Source: Muscardinus avellanarius
Lineage: Eukaryota > Chordata > Mammalia > Rodentia > Gliridae
Assembly: GCA_963383645.1 (NCBI GenBank)
Contig: OY726573.1
Coordinates: forward strand, 17,693,658 to 17,757,657
Reading direction: 5' to 3'
DNA: 64,000 bases
The notes under the pieces are model-generated. The model did not search any database. It was not told the DNA's origin and saw only the letters and a list, made by a program, of their open reading frames with translations. The stretch's first letter is position 1. Every line of letters starts with the position of its first letter. This document shows positions 22,983-36,333 of this stretch, in pieces. The position numbers were made by a program, and so were the translations under genes.

Positions 22983-23989
22983 GCAGGAGAGGGTTAACTT
23001 AGCAGGCTTGAACTGTCCAAATACTGACTGTTTCAAAGGTCTTCAGGACTAGCTCTCGGTTGGTTCCTGGGAGATAACCCCCAAGCCCTTGGAACGTCCT
23101 CCCTGATAAGAATGTGTTTCTGTACCTGACAAAGAGTTTATGTTAACAATGAGCTGTTTTAGTATGACTAGGAGTTGGGAGCCGGGCTGTATCAGTTGAC
23201 TTTTGGAGGGTCTGAAGACTAGAACCTAAGGTCAGTCTCATGGGCTGAGGCAGGAGGATCACAAGTTCAAGGCCATCCTGGGCAACTTAGCAAAACCCCT
23301 ATCTCCAAGTAAAAAATAAAACCGAAGGCGTAGCACCCCTAGTTAAGTCCTTAGTGCTACACACATATTAATAAAAAGTTTACTTCAGGTAAATAAAGGG
23401 ATAACAAAGAGGCAAAAATGCACTGTCATAGTTTAAAATGTCTCTATATTCTATAGCAATATCCTTGTGTTTATTAAATAATGGTGCTGTTAGCACTGAA
23501 AAATGCACATAAATGGCTGGGCACATAGTACGTGTGAGGCCCTGGGTTTGATCTCCAGTACTGCAAATGCAAGCAAAAGAAAACCAAGAACTAAAGGAGG
23601 TGAATTAATGTGTATTGAATTTATTATGATTATTATTAATTTTGAGGTGAGGTGGCCATGTCACTGAGGCTGGTCAACTGAGCTCAAATGATCCTCCTGC
23701 ATCTGCCTCTAGGGCATATTGTTGGGCCGGCAGGTGTGCCTCATAGTGCCTGGCTCGCATATTTAGCTTTTGTGGGTTCATTGGAATGTATGCGCCTGAC
23801 TTAAGACAGCTCGTTTCTACAAAGTAGTAGTTGCATCTGGTTGACCAGTATCCCGAGACTTAATTTTTTCCATCCTTCTCATCCTATCCGCCGTCACATT
23901 CGTTTGTAGGCTGCTTGCGCCCCCTGGTGTCCAGTGAGGAAACTGCTTCTGTATCCTAGCACAGAGAGCAAATAAATGTACAAAATATC
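22983..23989. other. Unassigned DNA with degraded B1/Alu-like pieces
   Basis: 22983-23215 has an old-LTR look (ggttcctgggagataacccccaagcc), but I cannot assign it. Decayed 7SL-type SINE fragments lie at about 23240-23310 (sense) and 23640-23760 (antisense). No gene is seen. Confidence 0.4.
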
Positions 23990-23999
23990 TTTCAAGATT

Positions 24000-24417
24000 T
24001 GCTTTTACCCTATTTTATTTTATTTTATTTTATTTTATTTTATTTTATTTTATTTTATTTTATTTTATTTTATTTTTTGTGGTGCTGGGGATGGAACATA
24101 GAGGATTTCTACCTTCGAGATACACTCCCAGACCTGTTTTCTATTTTATTTGGAAACAGGGTCTCACTAAGTTGCTGAGAGCCTCACTAAGTAGCTGAGA
24201 CTGGCTTTGAACCTGTGCGATCCTCCTGTTTCAGCCTCCCAAGTGCTGGGATTACAAGCATGTGCCACCACGCCCGGCTTATTTTTATTTTAAAACACGG
24301 TCTCACTAAGCTTCAGAAGGCCTTGATAAGTTACCGAGGCTGGTCTTGAACCTGCAATCCTCCTGTCTCAGCTTCCCAAGTACTGAGATTACAAGCATGC
24401 ACAACCACACCTGCTTT
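24000..24417 (-). mobile_element. Two antisense SINEs with (TTTTA)n tail
   Basis: A run of about 13 TTTTA units (24012-24076) leads into antisense SINE bodies at about 24077-24280 and 24281-24417. The 10-bp word tttcaagatt flanks the whole block at 23990-23999 and 24418-24427. Confidence 0.8.
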
Positions 24418-24427
24418 TTTCAAGATT

Positions 24428-24603
24428 AAGTTTATTTAATTCCACTTCACATAGGCTTTCCCACACAAGCACCCTTCCTTTCTCCAGACACACAGAGCGA
24501 GTAGGTGGCAGAAACCCAAGGTGGGTAGGGGGCTGTCGCCAAATCCTAGGCCCAGTATTTCTTAGCTTTGGCAAACTCTTCCCACTCCCCTCTCTGCCAG
24601 AGA
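24428..24603 (-). other. Possible minus-strand coding 3' end of unknown gene
   Basis: Read on the minus strand, about 24600 to 24547 translates to EWEEFAKAKKYWA followed by a TAG stop. About 110 bases later comes ggaattaaataaac (AATAAA on the minus strand, near 24431-24436). The charged-aromatic ending looks protein-like, but I do not recognise a family, and the sequence is cut off at 24604 by an antisense SINE-like piece. It could be a retrocopy fragment, a terminal exon or chance. Confidence 0.25.
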
Positions 24604-25082
24604 CAGGGTCTTGTTATGTTTCCCAGGTTGGCCCCAAACTCCTTTGATCAAGTGATCCTTCTGCCTCAGCCTCCCAAGTAGCTGGAACTATAGGCATGTG
24701 TTACCATGCTCAGCTTGGAAATCTCTCTTTTTCTCTGTCTCTCTGTCTCTGTCTCTCTTCCTCTTTTATGCAATGTTGGGAATTGGACTTGGGGCTTCTA
24801 CCATACGAGGCAAGTGCCTACCACAGAGCCAACACCTGCAGTCCTGGAAAGCTTTTTTTCTTTTTTTTTTTTTTTTCTTTTTGTGGTACTGGAGGAGAAA
24901 CCCAGGAGCTTTTCTACCTCTGGGCTACAATCTCAGACCTATTTTATAATTTATTTAGAAACAGGGTCTCACTAAGTTGCTGAGAGCCTCACTAAGAAGA
25001 TGAGACTGGCTTTGAACCTGTGCGATCCTCCTGTCTCAGCCTTCCAAGTGCTGAGATTTCAAGCATGCACCACCACACTCGG

Positions 25083-25140
<58 letters not shown>

Positions 25141-26924
25141 CTAGGAATTGAACCAGTATTTTGGAGGGTTGAGACAAGAGGATTGAAGGTTCAAGGCGAG
25201 TGTCAGCAACTTAGCAAGAGTCTGTTTCAAATTAAAAATTAAAAAGGGCTGGGAGTGTGGCTGAGAAGTGGAATGCCTCTACGCTCCATCCCTAGTTAAA
25301 AAAAAAAAAAGACACAGTGATAAAGTGCTCTTTAAGCCTGTAGTGGTGGCACACGCTTGTAATCCCAGTACTGGAGAGGCTGAGACAGGAGGATTGCAGT
25401 CTCGAGGCCAGCCTCAGCTACTTAGTGAGCTCTCTACAACTTAGTGAGTCCCTGGTTCAAAATAAGGCTAGGGGTGTAGCTCGGAGGTAGAATGCCCCTG
25501 GGTTCAATCCCTAGTACTGCAAAAATAAATAAATAAATAAATAAATAAATAAAAAAATCCTCATTCTATTTATTTGACTGCAGCACTGAAGATAAATAAA
25601 CTATTTCTTGCTTTATTTCCCCTTTGTTTTCTTTTATGACTCATGTTGCCAGAACGTTGCTCTAGGTTACTCATTGCAAGGGAATTCTGTTTTGCTCACT
25701 GCTGGTTAACTACATTTTTGTGGTTTGTTGGGAGAATTTAACCAACATTTATAACAACATTCCAAAATCCAGGACTGAACCCAGGGGGCATTTTACCTCT
25801 GAGTTAACCTCCCCCCAGCCCTTTTAAACATTTATTTTTTGTATTTTGAAAGAGGGTCTTGCTAGGTTGTTGAGGTTCCCAATAGGTTGCTGAGGCTGGT
25901 AACCTGTGATCCTCTGTGTCAGCCTCCCAAGTACTGGGATTACAGGTGGAATTATCTAATTCTATTCAGGGTAGACCACCCATTTAGGCTTGCTGTGTTA
26001 CCTGTATACTGAATACAAATTTATAGGATTATTCCTCAGGGTTGAGGTGACTTTAAGATTAGTGATTCCTAAATGTACATAAATATGTAGACTAAAATAC
26101 ACATAGCTTGCTGGGCATAGTCGTACCCATCTTTAATCTCAGGATTTAGGAGCTGAGATAGGAGCATCACAAATTTGAGGCCAGTCTCAGCAACATAGCA
26201 AGCCTCTCAGAAGCCCCCCCCCCCTTTTTATTTGGTGGTACTGGGGGTGAAACCCAGGAGCTTTCTACCTCTGGGATATACTCTCAGACCTATTTTTTAT
26301 ATTTTATATGGAAACAGGGTCTCACTAAGTTGCTGAGAGCCTCACTAAGTAGCTGAGGCTGGCTTTGAACCTGTGCGATCCCCGTGTCTCACTCTCCCAA
26401 GCACTGGGATTACAAGCGTGTGCCACCACGCCCAGCCTTAGTGAAACCCTATTTTATTTTTTATTTTTTTGGTGGTAGTATTGGGGGTGGAACTTAGAGG
26501 CTTTCTACCTCCAGGCTGTACTCCCAGACCTTTTTCTATTTTATTTGGAAACAGGGTCTCACTAAGTTGCTGAGAGCCTCACTAAGTAGTTGAGGCTGGC
26601 TTCGAACCTGTGCGATCCTCCTGTCTCAGCCTCCCAAATGCTGGGATTACAAACATGTGCTACCACGCCCGGCAAGACCCTATTTTAAAATAAAAAGTAA
26701 ACTGGGTGTGGTGGCACACGCTTGTAATCCCAGCATTTGGGAGGCTGAGACAGGAGGATTGTGGCTTGAGGACAGCTGCAGCTACTACTTAGTGAGATCC
26801 TTTGCAACTCAGTGAGACCATTTCAATGTAAAAAATAAAAAATAGGGCTGGGATGTAGCTTGGAGGTAGAATGTTCCTGGTTCCATCCTCAGTACTGAAA
26901 AAAACAAAAAAGGGCTGAGAGTAT

Positions 26925-27021
<97 letters not shown>

Positions 27022-27590
27022 CTATTCCTGTCCTTTTTGTCCCCCCCCCCCAGTCCTGGGGATTGAACCCAGGGCTGCTCTACAATTGGGCCATATCCCC
27101 AGTCCTTTTTATTTTGAGACAGAATCTCACAAAATTTCCAAGGCTGGCCTCAAATTTATGATCCTCTTGCCTCAGCCTTCCAAGTAGCTGAGATTATAGG
27201 CATGTGCCACCACACCCTGCTCCTTTTTTTGTGGTACTGAGGATTAAACCCAGAGCCATTCTACCTCTGAGCTACACTCCCAGCCCTATTTTTTAAATTT
27301 TCATTTAGAAACAGGGTTTCAGTAAGTTGCAGAGGGCCTCACTGAGTAGCTGTGGCTGTCTGAGAACCTGTCATCCTCCTATCTCAGCTCCCAAGTACTG
27401 GGATTACAAACGTGCACCACCATGCCTGGCTTTTATTTTTTATTTTCAAACAGGGTCTTGCTAAGTTGTGGAAGGCCTCACTAAGTAGCTGAGGCTGGCT
27501 AGGAATCTGCCATCCTCCTGTCGCAGCCTCCCGAGTACTAGAGTACAAGTGTGCGCCACCACGCCTGGCTGATGTTCAGTCATTTTAAAG
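24604..27590. repeat. Dense SINE block with (CT)n and (CA)n
   Basis: Antisense SINEs dominate (about 24870-25080, 26230-26440, 26470-26680, 27040-27220, 27228-27430, 27435-27570), with sense copies at about 25335-25520 and 26700-26900. (CT)n lies at 25084-25137, and (CT)n-(CA)n at 26927-27019. 25560-25760 and 25960-26100 are unassigned. No gene is seen. Confidence 0.75.
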
Positions 27591-27759
27591 CAAATAAAGC
27601 CAATCCACTCAAATTAAAACATGTATTCCTTTGAGCTAGGGAGTATTTGGGGTACCAGAGGGACTCCAGATAATGAAGGAGATCTTCAGTGGAGCCAGTG
27701 AGGAAGAGTAGGAGAAGAGGAAGACTGAGGTTTATTAATAGAAATGTTACCATTGACTA

Positions 27760-27957
27760 GCCGGGCGTGGTGGCGCACGCTTGTAATCCCCGCGCTTGGG
27801 AGGCGGAGACAGGAGGATGGTGCAGGTTCGAAGCCAGCCGCGCTGGCGTAAGAGACCCTGTTTCCAAATAAAAATATAAAATAGGTCTGGGAGTGTAGCC
27901 CGGAGGTAGAAGGGCTTCCAGTAACCCCAGTACCACCAAAAAAAAAAAAAAAAAAAA
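27760..27957 (+). mobile_element. Very young B1-dID SINE
   Basis: Starts gccgggcgtggtggcgcacg and keeps nearly all its CpGs (ccgcgcttgggaggcgg; agccgcgctggcg). The 12-bp word taccattgacta flanks it at 27748-27759 and 27966-27977. It is one of the best-preserved copies in the window. Confidence 0.93.
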
Positions 27958-27977
27958 GCTACTGCTACCATTGACTA

Positions 27978-28357
27978 TGCCGTTGTCAGTCTGGGTCCTT
28001 GGCACTGGGAGGGAGGGAAATGGGAAGGCAGGGGGGGCACCAAGCACTGTGTGAATGTGTGCCATTGTTAACATGATCTACATTATGATGTGAGACTATA
28101 ATGCAACAATAAAAATATATATTTATCCGCTCCCCCAGCCCCGGTCCTGCTGGGGAGTGTACATTCTAGGCGAGCACTTTGTCGCTGAGCCACCACCCAG
28201 CAAGAAAGAAAGTTTGAAGAGTCACAATTTGAAGGCGCGTGAGGGAATTGCAAATGCGCCACAGCGCTCACACTGACACTTACACTCTTTTGGAAGTCTC
28301 AGGAGAATGTGGCAGTTGCTTTAATCTGCTTCTGAGCCTCCTGTGCTGATGTTGGAA
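27978..28357. other. Unassigned DNA with an antisense ID-like piece
   Basis: No gene is seen. 28125-28205 (cccagccccggtcctgctgg...gctgagccaccaccc) resembles an antisense undeleted ID-type element. Confidence 0.5.
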
Positions 28358-29327
28358 TTGTGCTGTTACTTTTTTTTTTTTTTTTTGGTGGTACTGGGGT
28401 TCCTGGAAACCCTTCTACCTCCGGGCTACACTCCCAGACCTATTTTTATACTTTTTTATTTGGAAACAGGGTCTCTTAAACCAGCGCGACTGGCTTTGAA
28501 CCTGTGCGATCCTCCTGCCTCCGCCTCCCAAGCACGGGGATTACAAGCGGGCGCCACCGCGCCTGGCTGTGCTGTTACTTTTATTTTTATTTTTAATTTT
28601 TTTTTGTGGTACTGGGAATGGAATCCAGAGGCCGTCTACCTCTGGGGCACACCCTCAGACCTATTTTGGATTTTATTTTGAAACAGGGTACTAAGTTGCT
28701 GAGAGCTTTACTAAGTAGCTGAGATTGGCTTTGAACCTGTGCGATCCTCCTGTCTCATCCTCCCAAGTACTGGGATTACAAGTGTGCACCACCATGCGTG
28801 GCTGTGCTGTTATTTTTATTTTATTTATTATTATTATTATTATTATTAATTTTTTTTTTGCCGGTTTGGGGATGGAACCCAGGGGCATTCGACCTCCGAG
28901 CTACAGGCCCTGCCCTATGTTTTATTCTTTATTTTGAAACTAAGTTGCGAAGGGCCTCACTAAGTAGCTGAGGCTGTCTGCGCACTGAACTGATCCTCTG
29001 GTCTCAGACTCTGGAATGCTGGAATTACAAATGTGTGCCACCACACCTGGCTTGTGCTGTTATTTTTTATTTTTTTAATTAATTAATTAATTTATTTATT
29101 TATTATTTTTTTGGTACTGGGGGTGGAACCCAGAGGCTTTCTACCTCCAGGCTATACTCCCAGACCCATTTTATATTTTATTTGGAAACAGGGTCTCACT
29201 AAGTTGCTTAGAGCCTCACTGAGTAGCTGAGGCTGGCTTCGAACCTGTGCGATCCTCCTGTCTCAGCCTCCCAAGCGCGGGGATTACAAGCGTGCGCCAC
29301 CACGCCCGGCTTTGTGCTGTTATTTTT
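28358..29327 (-). repeat. Four tandem antisense SINEs in one reused target
   Basis: Four antisense SINEs (about 28375-28567, 28583-28802, 28818-29052, 29068-29312) alternate with five copies of tgtgctgtta(c/t)ttttt. These copies lie at 28359, 28568, 28803, 29053 and 29313. The flanking word is a target duplication recreated by each new insertion. Confidence 0.9.
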
Positions 29328-29827
29328 AAATGTATATACTAATTACATACCAGCCAAGGAGAACCTATAGAGATAAGACTCTTCAATGTAATGTGGTACT
29401 GAATGGGATCCCTGAAGAAAAAAAAGACAGAAGGTAAAAACTAAGGAAGTCTGAAAGAGGTGTGAACTTAGGTATTATTTTTGTTCTTCCAGTATTGGGT
29501 ACTGAACCCAGGGTTGCTCTACCACCGAACTAAAATATTGCCCTGGCTGGCCTTGAACTTGACATCCTCCTGCCTCAGCCTCTTGAACACTGGGATGACA
29601 GACCTGTACTACCTTGCCAGGCTTGAAAGAGGTGTGAACTTGCCACGTGTGGCAGTATACACCTGTAACCCCGGTACCTGGGAGGCTGAGACAGGCTGAG
29701 ACAGGAGCCTCAGAAACTTAGTGAGATCCTTGGAAACTTAGCAAGACCCTGTTCCTGGTTTCAAAGTAAAAATAAAATAGGGCCCAGGGATGTAGCTCAG
29801 AGGTAAAACATCCTGGGTTCAATCCCT

Positions 29828-29875
<48 letters not shown>

Positions 29876-30206
29876 GATGTAGGGAGATGGATAGAAGTGA
29901 TAGATAATAGAATGATAAAATGCCCTTACGTTAGATCATCCCCCGTCCTGGATTAGGTGTCTGTGGGAAAAGGAACTTCAAAAGACACAAAGATTCACAA
30001 GTGGGTGCAAACCACTGGGGTTATAAGAGCGTGCAACCACACCTGGCTGATAATGTGGTTTTAAGTGATAAGAAAGAGCCCGATGTGGTGGTGCACACCT
30101 GTAATCCCAGTACTTGGGAGGCTGAGACAGGAGGATGGCGGGTTCCAGGACAGACTACTCAGAAAGTAGGAGACGCTCAGTAACTTGGTGAGACCCTGTG
30201 TTTTTT

Positions 30207-30249
<43 letters not shown>

Positions 30250-30683
30250 GCTGGGGATTGAACTGAGAGACATTCTACCTCAGAGCTATACCCCTTATCT
30301 CTTTTTTAATTTCTTGTTTTGGAAGAGGGTCTCACTAGGTTGCTGAGGCTGGCCTCAAACCTGTGATCCTCCTGGTGTGTACCACTACACCCAGGCACAA
30401 TGTTTTCAAGAATGAAATTGCTCATATTTACCTCTAACCAATTCCCTGGAAGTCTGGAGCCTGTTAGCAGACTGTGGAACACTGGCCTCCATCCACTCAT
30501 TCATGCTGGAAATGGGAACAGCATCACAGAATATATGCCCTGGTCTCCTTCCCTCAGGAGATTTCTATTACTACAGATGGCTCCTAAATTGGCTCCTGTA
30601 ATGAGGCAGGGGAGGAGCAGGAGACATGTCCTTTTCCCTTCTAAACCACAAGCTGATCAAAGTAAGGCACCTCAATATCAGGG
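29328..30683. repeat. Older SINEs, (CA)n/(GT)n and unassigned DNA
   Basis: SINE pieces at about 29480-29625 (antisense), 29640-29832 (sense, tail grown into (CA)n to 29872) and 30075-30200 (sense). (GT)n lies at 30209-30248 and an antisense piece at 30249-30395. 29880-30000 and 30396-30683 are unassigned. Confidence 0.65.
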
Positions 30684-30942
30684 TCATGACTCCCAAACTT
30701 TAGTGTTCATGAGAACTCTGAAGGACTTGTTAAAACAGATTGTCAGAGCCGGGTATGGTGGCACACACTTGTGATCCCAGTACTTGGGAGGCTGAGACAG
30801 GGGATCCCAGGTTCACAGCGAGCCTCAGCTACTTAGTGAGGCCCTTGGCAACTTAGTTAGACCCTGTTAATAAAATAATACGATAAAATAAAAGAGGGCT
30901 GGGGTGTAGCTTGGAGGTAGAATGCCCCTGGGTTCAATGTCC

Positions 30943-30990
<48 letters not shown>

Positions 30991-31160
30991 CAAAGCAAAG
31001 CAAAGCAAAAAAATAATAAAAATAAAAAATCACAGACTGCCAGGCTCTAGCCTAGTGTCTGACTCAGATGCATAGGTGGGGCCTGAAAATTTGCATTTCT
31101 AATACATTCCCAGGGGATAGTAAAGCTGCTGACTTGGAGACCACACTGAGAACTATCAAC
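30684..31160 (+). mobile_element. MER5A (hAT-Charlie) split by a SINE
   Basis: 30684-30747 (cccaaactttagtgttcatg...gttaaaacagattg) and 31031-31160 (gcctgaaaatttgcatttc...gaccacactgagaac) are the two halves of a MER5A-type non-autonomous DNA transposon. A sense SINE with a (CA)n tail (30748 to about 30990, plus A-rich sequence) separates them. MER5A is very old and immobile. Confidence 0.8.
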
Positions 31161-33503
<2,343 letters not shown>

Positions 33504-34172
33504 GAATTGTCTAGAAAGATAGCAGTGCATGGTGGTACATGCTTGTAATCCTGGTACTTGGGAGGTTGAAACAGTTGGATTAAAATAGCAACCATGGGAA
33601 ACGGTAGACAAACTGGTAGAAAACGGAAAAAGACTTCTGGTCAAAGGCCTCTGGAAAGCTGAAACCATCAAATTATTTTAGGGCTCTTTTCCAAAATATA
33701 TATATTTTTCCCACTCGTTGTTAGCAGCCTGGACAAGAAATGTAAGACTTTTTGTTTTGGGGATTGGACCCGGGGGGGGGGGGGTTGAAGCTCTGAGCTA
33801 CACCACCAGCCTACTTTTTTAAAATTTATTTTAAAACAAAGTTGCTGAGTCTGTCCTAGAACTCCTGATCCTCCAGTCTCAACCTCCCAAGTACTTGGAT
33901 TATAGGCATGCGCCACCACCCTTGGCTATTCCCTTAACTCTCTCTCCACTTAACGCTTTTTTTTTTTTGGTGGTGGTACTGGGGGTGGAACCCAGAGGTT
34001 TTCTACCTCCGGGCTATACCTCCAGACCTATTTTATGCTTCATTTGGAAACAGGGTCTCACTAAGTTGCTGGGAGCCTCACTAAGTAGCTGAGGCTGGCT
34101 TCGAACCTGCGTCATCCTCCTGTCTAAGCCTCCCAAGCGCGGGGATTACAAGCGTGCGCCACCACGCCCGGC
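33504..34172. repeat. SINE pieces with poly-G run
   Basis: Truncated sense B1 piece at about 33518-33590 and antisense SINEs at about 33745-33928 and 33968-34172. A run of about 13 G lies at 33771-33784. The last SINE is CpG-rich. Confidence 0.75.
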
Positions 34173-34239
34173 TTCCACTTAACTCTTAACCTAGGTAATT
34201 CACACTTAACCTTTAGATTTCTATCCAAACATCACTCAC

Positions 34240-35230
34240 TGGAGCCCTTCTAGACCTCAGCGCTGCTTCTCTCGGCTTTCAGCAGACGATTGGCCTGTAT
34301 CTAGGATCCAGAGGCGAGAGTTTACTAGACTCACGGGACTAGGGAAAGGAAGCGACCAGAGGCATGCGGGTTGCAGGTGTTAAACGAGTCACGCAAAGTG
34401 TCCCCGCAGGAAGGTGAAGTGGATTCCCAACTTTTCTAGTCCACAAAATTGCTTCGGGGAGCTCCACCCGGGGGCAGAGCGGCCGCTCCCGGAGCGGAAG
34501 CGCATCCCTGGAGCCGTTCTAGGAAACCTGGAGGACCCGGCTGGTCTGTGACGGTGGCGCTGAAGTGGGCACTGCCGGAGCGCAGGGACACCCCAGGGAG
34601 GCGACGGGGCCGGCGGCTGGACCCGGGGCTCAGGGTAGGGCGAGCGCCGCTGAAAGCGGAGCCGGCAGAGGCCAGGAGGCGGGGCCGCCGCCCGCCCCGC
34701 CCACTCCGCCCGCCCTGCCCGCGCTCTGATTGGCTGGGGCGCCCCGGTACCGGAAGTGGCTGCTGCGCGTCGCCCGCGACGCCGGGATCACAGCTGGGGT
34801 TCCGTGCTGGCGGCGCCGGAGCCGGAGCCGAGGAGCGTAGGGCGGTGCGGCCAGCGGTGAGCTCTCGTGCGGTCCTGGCTGGGAGGCTGGCGCTGGCCTC
34901 CCTCCCCGCTCCCCAGCCCGGGCGGCTCCCGTGCCTAGGGCCCCTTTCCGACCCCGGTTTGCTCTGTGACCTTGGATATACTGGCTCTCGCTGGGCCTCC
35001 ATTTCCCCACCAGCGCACCGAGGAGCCGGGCGTAGACGCTGCCGGGGACGGTCCCAGTGCTGGCTCAGTGCCTGTCAGCTGCGAGGACTGGAGAAGCGGG
35101 GTCCGACGTGCGGACCCGTGGGAGCTGTGCTTTTCTCAGACATTCCGTTCCCTAGTAAGCGGCTGGGACGAAAAGGCGGGCAAAAACGAAGACGCCCTAC
35201 TGCCCCGGTGACAGGCTGCCTGGTGCCGGC
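34240..35230 (+). promoter_or_regulatory. ZFP3: CpG-island promoter of ZFP3
   Basis: GC- and CpG-dense sequence unlike anything around it, densest at 34440-34960 and free of SINEs. It contains clustered GC boxes (34692-34722), a reverse CCAAT box (gattggctg, 34728-34736) and an ETS/GABP-type site (accggaagtg, 34749-34758). There is no TATA box. These are standard housekeeping-type promoter elements. Assignment to ZFP3 is inferred from orientation, a good downstream splice donor, and the absence of any other gene before 44.5 kb. The long open frames across it (302 and 188 codons) are a by-product of high GC. Confidence 0.8.
34765..34856 (+). other. ZFP3: Probable non-coding exon 1 of ZFP3
   Basis: The stretch between the ETS-type site and the donor ccagcg|gtgagc (GT at 34857-34858) is the likely 5'UTR exon. 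The start is approximate because no transcription start can be read from sequence alone. ZFP3 orthologues carry their coding region in one downstream exon, which fits. Confidence 0.5.
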
Positions 35231-36287
35231 CGACAGGATGTTGGCTTGTGGGGTTGGTTCTGGAAAGGAGATGGCATTGAGCGCAGTTAATAGAGCCCTC
35301 TTGCTTGTGGGTACCAGAGGGAGGACAGAGAAAGAGGGTGACATCAGCCTTAGATGAAATACCATACAGATTGGGGGAAGGAGCTTATTTTCACAAGTAC
35401 TTATTGACATCAGGTATGTGTCAGATACTTTAGGTACAAAGATCAATGAGGTCTCCAGTTAGCCTGAAGAGTATCAAAGATCTGTTATATAGAGAAGACA
35501 GACAAGTTTACTTAATATTTGCCAGGTATTTGAAATGGGCTAAGCATTGGAATACATAGCTAAGTAGAATGTCATCTTTGCTCACGGTCTAGAGAAGAAA
35601 ATAGACATGAAAGTAAACTAACAATAGCCAGACGTGGTGGTACATGCCTATAATCCCAGAATCTTTTGTGTCATTTTTTTTCCAGTACTGGGAATGGAAC
35701 CCATAGGCATTCTACCTCTGAACTGTACCCCCAGCCTACTTTTTTATTCTTTATTTTGAAACAGGGTCTCAATGAGTCGAAAAGGGCCAAAGCAGCTGAG
35801 GCTGTCCGTCATCCTCCTGTCTCAGCCTCCCAAATGCTGGGATTACAAGCGTCATTTTTTATTCTTTATTTTGAAATAGGGTCTCACTGAGTTGCAAAGG
35901 GCCTCATTAAGTAGCTGAGGCTGGCCATGAACCCTGATCCTCCTATCTCAGCCTCCCAAATGCTGAGATTATAAGTGTGCACTACCACACCCGGCTAAAC
36001 CCAGAATTTGGGAGGTTGAGACAAGAAGAACACAGGTTCAAGGCAAACTTCAGCAATTTAGCAAAACCCTAGTTAGAAATAAAAAGTACTGAGGAGCTGA
36101 GTGTGGTGGTGCACGTTTGTAATCCCAGCATGTGGGAGGCAAAGACAAGAGGATCACAGGCTTGAAGCCAGCCTCACCAGCTTAGTGAGGTTCTCGGCAA
36201 CTTAGACCCTGTTGCAAAACAAAAAATAAAAGACCGGGGATGTAGGTTGGAAGTAGAATGCCCCTGGGTTCAATTTCAGTCCCCAGT

Positions 36288-36333
<46 letters not shown>

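Noticed and set aside
22983..23215. Old LTR-like sequence
   Set aside because: Only a vague resemblance (gagataacccccaagccc). No ends, duplication or family could be established, so it is listed as unassigned.
34449..35357. 302-codon open frame across the CpG island (and 188/126-codon minus-strand frames)
   Set aside because: High GC removes stop codons by chance. The peptide is an R/G/P/A-rich string with no domain, and the frame reads through a good splice donor.
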